From assembly GCA_014860175.1 (NCBI GenBank), contig JACZKF010000534.1:1-22609 (forward strand): 22,609 nt of DNA, written 5' to 3'. This document shows positions 1 to 7,481 of this stretch, one piece after another; positions within the stretch are counted from its first letter, which is position 1; each line of letters opens with the position of its first letter. Source of the stretch: Desulfuromonadales bacterium. GTDB lineage: Bacteria > Desulfobacterota > Desulfuromonadia > Desulfuromonadales > JACZKF01. The notes under the pieces are model-generated. The model did not search any database. It was not told where the DNA came from and saw nothing but the letters and a program-made list of their open reading frames with translations. The position numbers and the translations under genes were made by a program.

Positions 1-45
1 CTCCTTGGCTCCAGAAGCCCCACCCGCCGGCTCAGGGGCCGGTTA
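1..45 (-). other. Left edge, downstream of gpmI; possible ribosome binding site of the next gene
   Basis: Read on the minus strand, the bases after the gpmI stop contain a weak GC hairpin (CCGGC, six-base loop, GCCGG) with no T-tract. They end in AAGGAG-like sequence at the window border. This looks like the ribosome binding site of a further minus-strand gene starting just outside the window, so the gpmI operon probably continues. The inference rests on a few bases only. Confidence 0.3.
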
Positions 46-1590
46 TTAAGATTCCAGCAGATTTGTGCCGGTCATCTCCGCCGGTTTTTCCATTCCCATC
101 AAGGCGAGGATGGTGGGGGCGAGATCGGCCAGGATACCGTCCCGCAACCGGGCTTGCCGGCGGTCGGGGTCGACCAGAATCAGCGGCACCGGGTTGGAGC
201 TGTGTGCGGTTTGCACCCCCCCCTTCTCGTCCACCATCTGTTCACAGTTGCCGTGATCGGAGGTCACCAGCAGACAGCCGCCGGCCGCCAGGACGGCGTC
301 AACCACCCGCCCGACACAGGCATCGACCGTCTCCATGGCGGCCACCGCCGCCGCGATGATGCCGGTGTGCCCGACCATGTCGGGATTGGCGTAATTGAGC
401 ACCATCAGATCATAGCGCCCGGACTCGACCCGGCGGACCACCTCGTCGGTGACTTCCACGGCGCTCATGGCCGGCTTCAGGTCGTAGGTGGCGACCTCCT
501 GGGGAGAAGGGATGAGGAGGCGGTCTTCCCCTTCGTAGGGAACTTCATTGCCGCCATTGAAGAAGAAGGTGACGTGGGCATACTTCTCCGTTTCGGCAAT
601 CCGCAGCTGGCGCCGGCCGGCCCGGGCCACCACTTCGCCCAGGAGGTTGGGGAGGGTTTCGGGGGGATAGGCGACCGGCAGGCGGAAAGTCTCGTCGTAC
701 TCGGTCATGCAGACGTAGCGCACCAGGGCGGGGCATTTCTGGCGGTCGAAGCCGGAGAAGCTGTCGGCGGTGAAGGCGCGGGTGAGTTCCCGGGCGCGGT
801 CGGTGCGAAAGTTGAAGAAGATGACGGCATCTCCGTCGTCCACCGTCGCCAACGGCTCGCCGCTCCGGTGGATGACCCGCGGCTCGACAAACTCATCATT
901 CTGCCCGGCCGCATAGGCGTGGTGAATCGCCTCCTCACTGCTGGCGACCGCGACCCCCTCCCCCTGGGTCAGGGCGCGATAGGCCTTCTCCACCCGCTCC
1001 CAGCGGTTGTCCCGATCCATGGCATAGTAGCGCCCCATGACCGTGGCGACCTGACCGACACCGATTTGGCGCAGCTTTTCCTCGAGTTGCACCAGATAGT
1101 CGATACCGCTGCGCGGCGGGGTGTCGCGTCCGTCCAGGAAGGGGTGAATGCAGACGCGGTCGAGTCCCTGCTCCCTGGCCAACTCGAGCAAGGCGTACAG
1201 ATGGGTAGTGTGGGAATGGACCCCGCCGTCCGAGAGGAGCCCCAGCAGATGCAGCTTGCCACCGCTGCCCTTGACCAGGTCGATGGCGGCCAGGAACTCG
1301 GGGTTGCGGAAAAACTCCCCCTCCTCGATGCACTTACTGATGCGGGTAAGTTCCTGGTAGACGACGCGACCGGCGCCGATGTTGAGATGCCCCACCTCTG
1401 AATTCCCCATCTGCCCTTCCGGGAGCCCCACCGCCAGACCGCTGGCCTGCAGGCGCGACGAGGGGTAGTCGGCGAACAGCTGGTCGAGATGGGGGGTGCG
1501 GGCCAGACAGACGGCATTGGCTTCGCACTTCTCCTCGATCCCCCAACCGTCGAGGATGACCAGGGCGACGGGTCGCTTTATTGGCTCCAT
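46..1590 (-). CDS. gpmI: 2,3-bisphosphoglycerate-independent phosphoglycerate mutase
   Basis: Cytoplasmic glycolytic/gluconeogenic enzyme that interconverts 3- and 2-phosphoglycerate through a phosphoserine intermediate, using two Mn ions. The 514-residue length is normal for the family. Alkaline-phosphatase-fold motifs are visible: LDGWG with metal ligand Asp14, the nucleophile Ser64 in GNSEVGH, the substrate loop around HTTHLYAL (127-134) and GRDTPP (154-159), NPDMVGHTG with Asp404 and His408, SDHGN with Asp445 and His446, and His463. An in-frame extension to 1710 exists, but family alignment and a GGAG/AAGGGA ribosome binding site favour the ATG at 1590. That start lies 13 bases inside the end of the TPR gene, so translation is probably coupled. 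Last gene of the minus-strand run inside the window. Confidence 0.97.
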   Translation of the reverse strand: MEPIKRPVALVILDGWGIEEKCEANAVCLARTPHLDQLFADYPSSRLQASGLAVGLPEGQMGNSEVGHLNIGAGRVVYQELTRISKCIEEGEFFRNPEFLAAIDLVKGSGGKLHLLGLLSDGGVHSHTTHLYALLELAREQGLDRVCIHPFLDGRDTPPRSGIDYLVQLEEKLRQIGVGQVATVMGRYYAMDRDNRWERVEKAYRALTQGEGVAVASSEEAIHHAYAAGQNDEFVEPRVIHRSGEPLATVDDGDAVIFFNFRTDRARELTRAFTADSFSGFDRQKCPALVRYVCMTEYDETFRLPVAYPPETLPNLLGEVVARAGRRQLRIAETEKYAHVTFFFNGGNEVPYEGEDRLLIPSPQEVATYDLKPAMSAVEVTDEVVRRVESGRYDLMVLNYANPDMVGHTGIIAAAVAAMETVDACVGRVVDAVLAAGGCLLVTSDHGNCEQMVDEKGGVQTAHSSNPVPLILVDPDRRQARLRDGILADLAPTILALMGMEKPAEMTGTNLLES

Positions 1591-2951
1591 TCTTCCCTTT
1601 CTCCATGGTGAATTTCCCGCAGCTCCGGCGGCCGGGCGTTGGTCAGCAGCAGCCGGCTGGCCAGAGTCAGCGAGCCCCAGGTTCCGCAGTCGCCACAGCG
1701 GCTCTGCCATCCCGGGGTCGTGGCGCCACAGCTTTCACACTGATAGGTCAGCTGCGGGCGGTGATTCCCCCCCACCGCCTTTTTGTATTCGCTGATGGCT
1801 TCATCCAGGCGGTTGCGCCGCCGATGCGCCTCGGCGAGCAGGTAGTGCAGCTCAGGGAAGTCGACTCCGGCGCTCTCGACGGTGTAGAGCTGTTCCAGGG
1901 CCTCGTCGACCATCTCCAGCCGCAGGCAGAGCTTACCAAAGAAGAGGCGCAGCATCAGGTCATCCCCCTTTTCCAGCAGGGCGCTGCGGTAAAAACCGAG
2001 CAGAGTGGCCGGATCCTCGACGGCCACGTAGAGATCCTCAAGGCGGGAGAGAAAGATGCTTCTGCCAAGCTCCCGGTAGCCGGTCTGCCAGACGTTGGCC
2101 GCCTCGGCGGTCCGGTTCTGGGCCTGGTAGGCATCTCCGAGGGTGACCCGGGCGGGGACGAAGGCCGGCGCCTCCTTGCTGATCTCCTTGCACTCGTTGA
2201 TGGCCTGCTCGCTGTTGCCGGCCGCCAGTTCGAGCTGGGCTACTTCATAGCGCAAGTAGTGCAGCTTCTCCTTCTCCTCCTCATGGCGGCGGGTGCCGGA
2301 GGAGGCCTTGATCAGCCGCTTCTGCAGCTCCAGCGCCTCTTTCCAGTCGTTGCGGCGAATCTGCAGATCCCGCAGGCTGCGCAGGGCCCGGCGGTTGTCC
2401 CCTTCGATCACCAGGATCTCCTGATTGACCCGCATCGCCTCCTCGCTCCGGCCGGTCTCCTCGTAGGTGGCCGCCAGCTTGAACAGCACCTCCAGGCTGC
2501 GCGGGTCGAGAGAACGCGCCCGCTGCAGCACGGTTATCCCCTCCTGCGGATCCCCCTCCTGGACATGGACGGTGGCCAGGGCAATGTAGGTTTCGAGCCG
2601 GGAAGGGTCGCGATCAAGGGCTCTTTGCAGCTGCGCATGGGCTTTTTTCAGATCGCCGGAGAGCAGCCGCAGCACCCCTTCGCGATAGATAACGGCGACT
2701 TCCCTCCCCCGTTTCTCCTCCCGGTCCCGCTTCCAGTGTTTGAGCAGGTGGCTCACCGTCGTATAGAGGTGGGCCAGATACCCAAGAATGAGACCGAGCA
2801 CGATACAACCGATGACAATGATGGCGACGGAAAAGGTGACCGACTGGTCGGGGAGGTAGTAGACCGTGATCTCCTGGGGGTTGAGGCCGGAGAAATAGAG
2901 AAAGGAGACCAGAAAGAGAATGATCAGCAGCAAGAAGGCCATGACGGTCAT
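1578..2951 (-). CDS. LapA-LapB fusion: membrane-anchored TPR protein with C-terminal rubredoxin-like zinc/iron knuckle
   Basis: 457 residues. The N-terminus has two membrane segments (about 4-20 and 42-63) separated by about 20 residues, then a basic stretch; this is the LapA (DUF1049) layout. It continues directly into tetratricopeptide repeats (about 84-395) and ends in a Cys4 knuckle (Cys405, 408, 419, 422) like the rubredoxin-type domain of E. coli LapB/YciM. In enterobacteria LapA and LapB are separate neighbouring proteins; LapB helps FtsH degrade LpxC and so limits lipopolysaccharide synthesis. I infer a similar inner-membrane role here. GGGAG six bases before the ATG at 2951 supports this start. 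The 3' end overlaps gpmI by 13 bases; the DksA-like gene is 38 bases upstream. Family assignment is firm; function is by analogy. Confidence 0.88.
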   Translation of the reverse strand: MTVMAFLLLIILFLVSFLYFSGLNPQEITVYYLPDQSVTFSVAIIVIGCIVLGLILGYLAHLYTTVSHLLKHWKRDREEKRGREVAVIYREGVLRLLSGDLKKAHAQLQRALDRDPSRLETYIALATVHVQEGDPQEGITVLQRARSLDPRSLEVLFKLAATYEETGRSEEAMRVNQEILVIEGDNRRALRSLRDLQIRRNDWKEALELQKRLIKASSGTRRHEEEKEKLHYLRYEVAQLELAAGNSEQAINECKEISKEAPAFVPARVTLGDAYQAQNRTAEAANVWQTGYRELGRSIFLSRLEDLYVAVEDPATLLGFYRSALLEKGDDLMLRLFFGKLCLRLEMVDEALEQLYTVESAGVDFPELHYLLAEAHRRRNRLDEAISEYKKAVGGNHRPQLTYQCESCGATTPGWQSRCGDCGTWGSLTLASRLLLTNARPPELREIHHGEREEWSQ

Positions 2952-2989
2952 TGTCGTCTCCCGGGCAGTGCCCGCAGGTCAGAAACAGG

Positions 2990-3343
2990 CTACTCGCCGA
3001 ATTTTTCTATTTCCGTCTTGCAGTCGATGCAGTACCGGGAGAAGGGACGCACCTGCATCCGGCGCGGCTCGATCTGCTCCTCGCAGCGCAGACAGATGCC
3101 GTATTTCCCCAACCCCACCCGCTCCAGGGCAGCATCGATGTCCCGAATTTTTTGCCGTTGGACTTCGTTCAGGTTGAGCAGGACATCTCGGTGGTAGGTA
3201 TTAGCCGACATATCGCCGATATCGGCCACGCCATCCTGCCCCAGCTCCTTGGCCGCCGCCAGAGACTCATTCACCTCCAGCAGCACCTCCTTGCGGAGCT
3301 GCAGCAGGCGCTCCCGGGCCGCCGCCAGTTGCTGTTCCTCCAT
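2990..3343 (-). CDS. DksA/TraR-family C4 zinc-finger protein
   Basis: 117 residues, shorter than E. coli DksA (151) and longer than TraR (about 73). An N-terminal coiled-coil hairpin (about 1-75) has acidic residues Asp41 and Asp44 at its expected tip. A C4 zinc finger follows (Cys84, Cys87, Cys105, Cys108; CLRC and CIDC). DksA-type proteins enter the secondary channel of RNA polymerase and tune transcription, often with ppGpp. The tip motif reads DIGDMS, with Ser where E. coli DksA has Ala in DxxDxA, so activity cannot be assumed identical. A strong GGAGGA lies eight bases before the ATG. It sits between rlmH and the LapA-LapB fusion in the same run, and genomes of this group usually carry several DksA paralogues, so I give no gene symbol. 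Confidence 0.88.
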   Translation of the reverse strand: MEEQQLAAARERLLQLRKEVLLEVNESLAAAKELGQDGVADIGDMSANTYHRDVLLNLNEVQRQKIRDIDAALERVGLGKYGICLRCEEQIEPRRMQVRPFSRYCIDCKTEIEKFGE

Positions 3344-3373
3344 CTGGTTCCTCCTCCCCCGCCAGTCAGCGGG

Positions 3374-3847
3374 TCAGCGATTGTGATACGGTTCGTTGCG
3401 CAAGATAGTCAGGCCGCGGTAGAGCTGCTCCAGCAAGATCAGCCGGGCCATCTGGTGCGTGAAAGTCATGGGAGAGAGGGAAAGGAGCAGGTTGCTGCGC
3501 TGGCGCACCGACTCGCTCAGGCCGTAGGGGCCACCAAGAATCCAGCACATGGCCGACGTCCCTTCGACCATGTGCCGCCCGAGCAACGCCGAAAGCGCTT
3601 CCGAGGCGACTGCGTTCCCCCGCTCCTCAAGACCGACGACGAAAGCGCCGGCCGGGATTTTTGCCAGCAGCCGCTCCCCTTCACCTTCCCGCAGCAGCCT
3701 CGGGTCGGGCTTGCGCCCGCCGGGCTCTTCCTTCATTTCCACGATCTCCAGGGGGAGATAGCGGCGGATGCGGCTGGTGTACTCTTCGACCCCTTGCTGA
3801 AGCCAGGGCTCCGAGACCCGGCCGATGCAGACCAGGCGCAACTTCAC
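3374..3847 (-). CDS. rlmH: 23S rRNA (pseudouridine-1915-N3)-methyltransferase RlmH
   Basis: 157 residues, the usual length of this SPOUT methyltransferase, which methylates pseudouridine 1915 in helix 69 of 23S rRNA on the assembled 70S ribosome. Family signatures are clear: N-terminal KLRLVCIGRV, the knot-forming ILGGPYGLS (S-adenosylmethionine site), and the C-terminal MTFTHQMARLILLEQLYR followed by NEPYHNR. The start is GTG. Its bases overlap the rsfS stop as GTGA, a four-base overlap typical of coupled translation. The pairing with rsfS is conserved in many bacteria and fits a ribosome-maturation theme. Confidence 0.96.
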   Translation of the reverse strand: MKLRLVCIGRVSEPWLQQGVEEYTSRIRRYLPLEIVEMKEEPGGRKPDPRLLREGEGERLLAKIPAGAFVVGLEERGNAVASEALSALLGRHMVEGTSAMCWILGGPYGLSESVRQRSNLLLSLSPMTFTHQMARLILLEQLYRGLTILRNEPYHNR

Positions 3848-4224
3848 TGGTGGGCGGCCCGGCGCTCCCAGTGGTATTCGTCAGGGATGTCGACTTCGGC
3901 CGCTTCGCTCCAGAGACCGTCCAGGTCATAGAAATCACGAACCGGTTCCTGGAAGACGTGGACCATCACGTCGCCATAATCGATCAGCACCCAGCGCCCT
4001 TCCTTCATCCCCTCCACCGCCAGAGGCGGGGTGGCATGCTCCTTTTTCAGCCCGAGACGCACCGCTTCCGCCACCGCCTGGACCTGGCGGTCGGAGCGGC
4101 CGGAGGCCAGCAGCAGGTAATCGGTTATGGAAGACAGTCCCTGAACTTCCAGGACACGGACCTTGAAGGCTTTTTTCTCCAAGGCATAAGCAGCGCAGAT
4201 CAATGCGCGTTCTTTCGACTGCAA
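3844..4224 (-). CDS. rsfS: Ribosomal silencing factor RsfS (Iojap family)
   Basis: RsfS binds ribosomal protein L14 and blocks joining of the 30S and 50S subunits during starvation. The body matches the family: VLEVQGLSSITDYLLLASG, the R-QVQAVAEAV helix, and GRWVLIDYGDVMVHVF followed by RDFYDLDGLWSEA. The reading frame is open far upstream, but that part is out-of-frame nadD sequence. I chose the TTG at 4222-4224, giving MQSKERALICA and 126 residues, because it fits family length and follows the nadD stop by four bases, with GGAAAGG upstream. No ATG is available near the conserved N-terminus. The exact start is less certain than the identity. Confidence 0.92.
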   Translation of the reverse strand: MQSKERALICAAYALEKKAFKVRVLEVQGLSSITDYLLLASGRSDRQVQAVAEAVRLGLKKEHATPPLAVEGMKEGRWVLIDYGDVMVHVFQEPVRDFYDLDGLWSEAAEVDIPDEYHWERRAAHQ

Positions 4225-4228
4225 TGGT

Positions 4229-4885
4229 TTAGGCCCTTTCCGCCCCCCGATAGAGGGCGTGGGTAATGAGGTACTGTTCAACGGCAGATGGCACCAGATA
4301 GCGGATGGAGCGCCCTTCGGCCAGCAGCCGGCGGATGCCGGTGGAGGAGATGCCCAGCAGCCTCTCTTCCAGAAAAACCACCGATCTTCCGCTACGATGG
4401 AGCAATTTCTCAAGCGGTTTATCGTAACAGAACTCCCCCCTGATGGCAACGGGGAGGAGTTCTTGCGGGTCGCCGACCTCCACCCCCGGACGCGCCGCCA
4501 CCACCAGATTGGCAAGCTCGAACAGGCGCTGGTAGTCCTTCCACAGATGCAGGTCGCGAAAAGAGTCCATGCCGATGATGAAGAACAGTTCGTCCTGGGG
4601 ATTTTCCTGCTGCAGGATCTCCAGGGTATGGACCGAATAGCTTTTCCCCTCACGGCGCGCTTCCAGGTCGGAGACGGCAAAGGCGGCGTTGCCGGCAATG
4701 GCCGCCTGCACCATGGCCAGACGGTGGGCGAAGGGGACCGCCTCGGCCACCTCTTTGTGCGGCGGCGTGGCGGCCGGGATGAACAGCACCCGGTCGAGAG
4801 TGCAGCTCTCGCGCACCTCTTCGGCAATGCGCAGATGCGCCAGGTGAATCGGGTTGAAAGTGCCGCCCAGTATCCCGGTGCGCAT
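4229..4885 (-). CDS. nadD: Nicotinate-nucleotide adenylyltransferase
   Basis: 218 residues. The enzyme adenylylates nicotinate mononucleotide to form deamido-NAD in NAD synthesis. Nucleotidyltransferase signatures are present: GGTFNPIHLAH at residues 7-17, with the His14/His17 pair, and ISSTGIR at 179-185. The ATG at 4885 gives the normal N-terminus (MRTGILGG). No Shine-Dalgarno is visible before it, and the upstream 80 bases are mostly a 65-bp AT-rich palindrome, so expression may depend on read-through from proA or on RNA structure. rsfS follows after four bases. Confidence 0.96.
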   Translation of the reverse strand: MRTGILGGTFNPIHLAHLRIAEEVRESCTLDRVLFIPAATPPHKEVAEAVPFAHRLAMVQAAIAGNAAFAVSDLEARREGKSYSVHTLEILQQENPQDELFFIIGMDSFRDLHLWKDYQRLFELANLVVAARPGVEVGDPQELLPVAIRGEFCYDKPLEKLLHRSGRSVVFLEERLLGISSTGIRRLLAEGRSIRYLVPSAVEQYLITHALYRGAERA

Positions 4886-4904
4886 CAGAACGATGCGCCG
4901 CTGA

Positions 4905-4969
4905 AATTTTGAATTTTGAATTTTGAATTTTCAATTGAATTCAAAATTAAGAATTCAAAATTCAAAATT
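4905..4969. repeat. 65-bp AT-rich heptamer palindrome between proA and nadD
   Basis: Two 32-nt arms (4905-4936 and 4938-4969) flank a single centre base and are complementary at 29 of 32 positions. Each arm consists of about four AATTTTG-like heptamers plus AATT. It begins seven bases after the proA stop (minus-strand sense) and ends about 20 bases before the nadD start. The transcript could fold into a long AU hairpin. No T-run follows, so it is not an obvious terminator. A second element of the same size and build lies at 22043-22106. Confidence 0.85.
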
Positions 4970-4976
4970 GCTCTTT

Positions 4977-6233
4977 TCACTGCCTTATCTGCCCTTCCCC
5001 GAAGACGATGAACTTGCGGGTGGTGAGGTCTTCCAGCCCCATCGGGCCGAAGGAGTGCAGCTTGGTGGTGGAGATGCCGATCTCCGCCCCCAGACCGAGC
5101 TGGTTGCCGTCGGCGAAGCGGGTGGAGGCGTTGACCAGCACCGTACTCGAGTTTACTTCCCGCACGAAACGTTGGGCGCTGGCATAGTCGCGGGTGACGA
5201 TCGCCTCGGTATGCAGCGAGCCGTACTGCTGGATATGGGCGATGGCCTCGTCCAGGTCGTCGACCACCCTGACCGCCAGGATCAGCTCCAGATATTCGGC
5301 CCCCCAGTCGTCCTCAGAAGCCGGCTCGACCCCGGGAGCGAATTCCCGGGTCACCGGGCAGCCGCGCACCTCGACCCCTTTTTGCCGCAAGGCGCCGGCA
5401 ATGCGGGGGACGAAAATCTCGGCGATATCCTTGTGGATCAGCAGCGTTTCCATGGCGTTGCAGACCCCGGGGCGCTGCACCTTGGCGTTGAGGCAGATGC
5501 GTTCGGCCATCTCGAAATCGGCATCGGCATCGATGAACACGTGGCAGACCCCTTTGTAGTGTTTGATCACCGGGATGCGCGAATTTTCACTGACAAAGCG
5601 GATCAGCCCTTCCCCGCCACGGGGGATGATCAGGTCGATCTCGTCCTCCAGCTTCAACAGCTCCAGCATCGCCTGCCGGTCGGGGGTTGCAAGCACCTGC
5701 AGGGCCGCCGACGGCAGCCCCATCGCCTCCAGCGACCCCTTGAGCAGCTTGCCGATGGCGGCATTGGAGTGCAGCGACTCGGAGCCACCGCGCAGGATCA
5801 CCGCATTACCGCTCTTCAGACAGAGTCCGGCGGCATCGGCGGTCACATTGGGGCGCGATTCGTAGATGATGCCGATCACCCCCAGGGGGATGCGCATCCT
5901 GCCTACCTGCAGACCGTTGGGCCGACGCCACATGCCGGTGATCTCCCCCACGGGGTCCGGCAAGGCCGCCACTTCCCGCAGAGCCTCGGCCATGGCCGCG
6001 ATGCGCTTGTCATCGAGCAGCAGCCGGTCGATCAGGGGGGCGGCCATCCTCTTGTCGTGGGCGGCGACAATGTCACGCTCATTGGCGGCGAGCAGCGCCT
6101 CCGTCGCCTTCTCCAGGTCGGCGGCCATGTGCCGCAGCAGGTCGTCCTTGACCTGGGAGGAGAGGGTGGCGACGACCCGGGAGGCTTTCTTGGCTTCGCG
6201 GGCGAGAGTGAGCATGTCGGCTGCGATGGTCAT
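4977..6233 (-). CDS. proA: Glutamate-5-semialdehyde dehydrogenase (gamma-glutamyl phosphate reductase)
   Basis: 418 residues, normal length. It performs the second step of proline synthesis, reducing gamma-glutamyl phosphate with NADPH to glutamate semialdehyde. Aldehyde-dehydrogenase-fold motifs are present: GVIGIIYESRPNVTADAAGLCLKSGN (118-143), LIIPRGGEGLI (201-211), and the catalytic Cys258 in QRPGVCNAMETLL. The C-terminus has GPMGLEDLTTRKF. GAGGA lies five bases before the ATG at 6233. It follows proB after 48 bases that carry a nonamer repeat; the proB-proA order matches the pathway. Confidence 0.97.
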   Translation of the reverse strand: MTIAADMLTLAREAKKASRVVATLSSQVKDDLLRHMAADLEKATEALLAANERDIVAAHDKRMAAPLIDRLLLDDKRIAAMAEALREVAALPDPVGEITGMWRRPNGLQVGRMRIPLGVIGIIYESRPNVTADAAGLCLKSGNAVILRGGSESLHSNAAIGKLLKGSLEAMGLPSAALQVLATPDRQAMLELLKLEDEIDLIIPRGGEGLIRFVSENSRIPVIKHYKGVCHVFIDADADFEMAERICLNAKVQRPGVCNAMETLLIHKDIAEIFVPRIAGALRQKGVEVRGCPVTREFAPGVEPASEDDWGAEYLELILAVRVVDDLDEAIAHIQQYGSLHTEAIVTRDYASAQRFVREVNSSTVLVNASTRFADGNQLGLGAEIGISTTKLHSFGPMGLEDLTTRKFIVFGEGQIRQ

Positions 6234-6242
6234 GGTTTCCTC

Positions 6243-6274
6243 ATCCGACCGATCCGATCCGACCGATCCGACCG
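6243..6274. repeat. GC-rich nonamer array between proB and proA
   Basis: Three copies of ATCCGACCG and one copy shortened to ATCCG are arranged head to tail and fill most of the 48-base gap between proB and proA. The array stops just before the proA ribosome binding site. The minus-strand unit CGGTCGGAT is the same word family as the array at 11508-11548; both contain GATCGGTCGGATCGG. Confidence 0.8.
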
Positions 6275-6281
6275 ATGCTGT

Positions 6282-7406
6282 TTATTTTTTTAACACCAGG
6301 TTGTCGCGATGGACGATTTCGTCCCCATATTTATAGCCGAGGATCTTCTCGATTTCCGAAGTTTTCTTCCCCATGATCCGCAGCAGTTCGGACAGGGAGT
6401 AGTTGATGACCCCCTTGGCGAACTCGACGCCGCTCTGGTCGCACAGGCGCACCGCATCGCCGCGGTCAAATCCCCCCTCGACGCCGTTGATCCCCGAGGG
6501 GAGCAGGCTGCGCCCCATCTCCATCAGCGCCCGCTTGGCCCCGTCGTCGACAAACAGTTTGCCCCGCGGCTTCTTGGTGAAGGCGATCCAGTGCTTCTTG
6601 GCCGCCATCCGGTCGATGGCGGGGAGGAAGTAGGTCCCCAGCTCCTCGCCGTCGAACAGGCGGGGCAGCACGTTCGGCAGGCGACCGTTGACGACCACCG
6701 TTGCGACTCCGAACAGGGCCGCTTTTTTCGCCGCCTTGAGCTTGGTGGCCATGCCGCCGGTACCGAGGGAGTTGACGGTGTCACCGGCCATCGCCTCGAT
6801 CTCCTCGGTGATCTTCTCCACCACCGGCACCAGTTGTGCCCGCGAGTCGTGTCTCGGGTCACGGTCGTAAAGGCCGTCCACATCCGAGAGGATCACCAGC
6901 AGATTGGCTTCCACCAGATTGGTGACCAGAGCCGAAAGATTGTCGTTGTCGCCAAAGCGGATTTCGTCGACGACCACCGTATCGTTTTCGTTGATCACCG
7001 GCAGCACCTTGTGCTCCAGCAGCGTCATCAGAGTATTGCGGGCATTGAGGTAGCGGCGCCGGTTGGCCAGGTCGTCGCGGGTGAGCAGAATCTGGGCGGC
7101 GGTAATTCCGGCGGGGCGAAGGGCCTCCTTGTAGGAGCGCATCAGCCGGCTCTGACCGATGGCGGCCGCCGCCTGCTTGAGGGGAATGGTTTGCGGGCGT
7201 CCGACGATGCCGAGAGCCCCCTTGCCGGCGGCCACTGCTCCCGAGGAGACGAGAACCACTTCGTATCCGCGCCGGCGCAGCTCGCCGATGCCGTGGGCCA
7301 CCGACTCGATCATCGCCAGGTCGAGCCCCTGGTCATCGGAGATGACACCGCTGCCGACCTTGATGACCACTCGCCGGACCGCCGTGAAGATTGTTTTACG
7401 CATCAT
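6282..7406 (-). CDS. proB: Glutamate 5-kinase
   Basis: 374 residues: an amino-acid kinase domain (about 8-260) followed by a PUA domain (about 280-360). It phosphorylates glutamate in the first, feedback-controlled step of proline synthesis. Motifs seen are VVIKVGSG with Lys16, VLVSSGAVAAGKG, NENDTVVVDEIRFGDND, LSDVDGLYDRDP and GTGGMATKLKAA. Two ATGs in tandem (7406 and 7403) could start it, and neither has a Shine-Dalgarno. A 13-codon upstream reading frame (7437 to 7396) ends across the start codon and could couple translation. A good sigma-70 promoter lies at 7453-7481. Confidence 0.96.
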   Translation of the reverse strand: MMRKTIFTAVRRVVIKVGSGVISDDQGLDLAMIESVAHGIGELRRRGYEVVLVSSGAVAAGKGALGIVGRPQTIPLKQAAAAIGQSRLMRSYKEALRPAGITAAQILLTRDDLANRRRYLNARNTLMTLLEHKVLPVINENDTVVVDEIRFGDNDNLSALVTNLVEANLLVILSDVDGLYDRDPRHDSRAQLVPVVEKITEEIEAMAGDTVNSLGTGGMATKLKAAKKAALFGVATVVVNGRLPNVLPRLFDGEELGTYFLPAIDRMAAKKHWIAFTKKPRGKLFVDDGAKRALMEMGRSLLPSGINGVEGGFDRGDAVRLCDQSGVEFAKGVINYSLSELLRIMGKKTSEIEKILGYKYGDEIVHRDNLVLKK

Positions 7407-7452
7407 CGAAATTTCGAGGAAGTTGTGAGAATTTCATGAGAAATCGGCCGCT

Positions 7453-7481
7453 ATGGTACATCGCGCCAGCCCCCTTGTCAA
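7453..7481 (-). promoter_or_regulatory. Sigma-70 promoter of proBA
   Basis: On the minus strand, TTGACA (7476-7481, 6/6) and TACCAT (7453-7458, 4/6) are separated by 17 bases. The predicted start near 7446 leaves a leader of about 40 nt before proB. The TGA stop of obgE lies inside the -35 box. The bases CTTGACAAGGGG are shared with the rplU promoter. Confidence 0.65.

Noticed and set aside
154..1401. Long plus-strand open frame opposite gpmI
   Set aside because: Composition is an antisense shadow of the gpmI codons, with no family signature and no ribosome binding site; gpmI on the other strand is certain.
1581..3197. 538-codon plus-strand frame opposite the TPR and DksA-like genes
   Set aside because: It runs across two well supported minus-strand genes and has a low-complexity, shadow-like composition.
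4905..4969. Heptamer palindrome as a Rho-independent terminator
   Set aside because: The stem is almost all A-U, there is no G-C-rich core, and no T-run follows on either strand in the expected place; nadD downstream also needs transcription.
6243..6274. CRISPR-like array
   Set aside because: Units are 9 bases, contiguous and without spacers; no cas genes are present.
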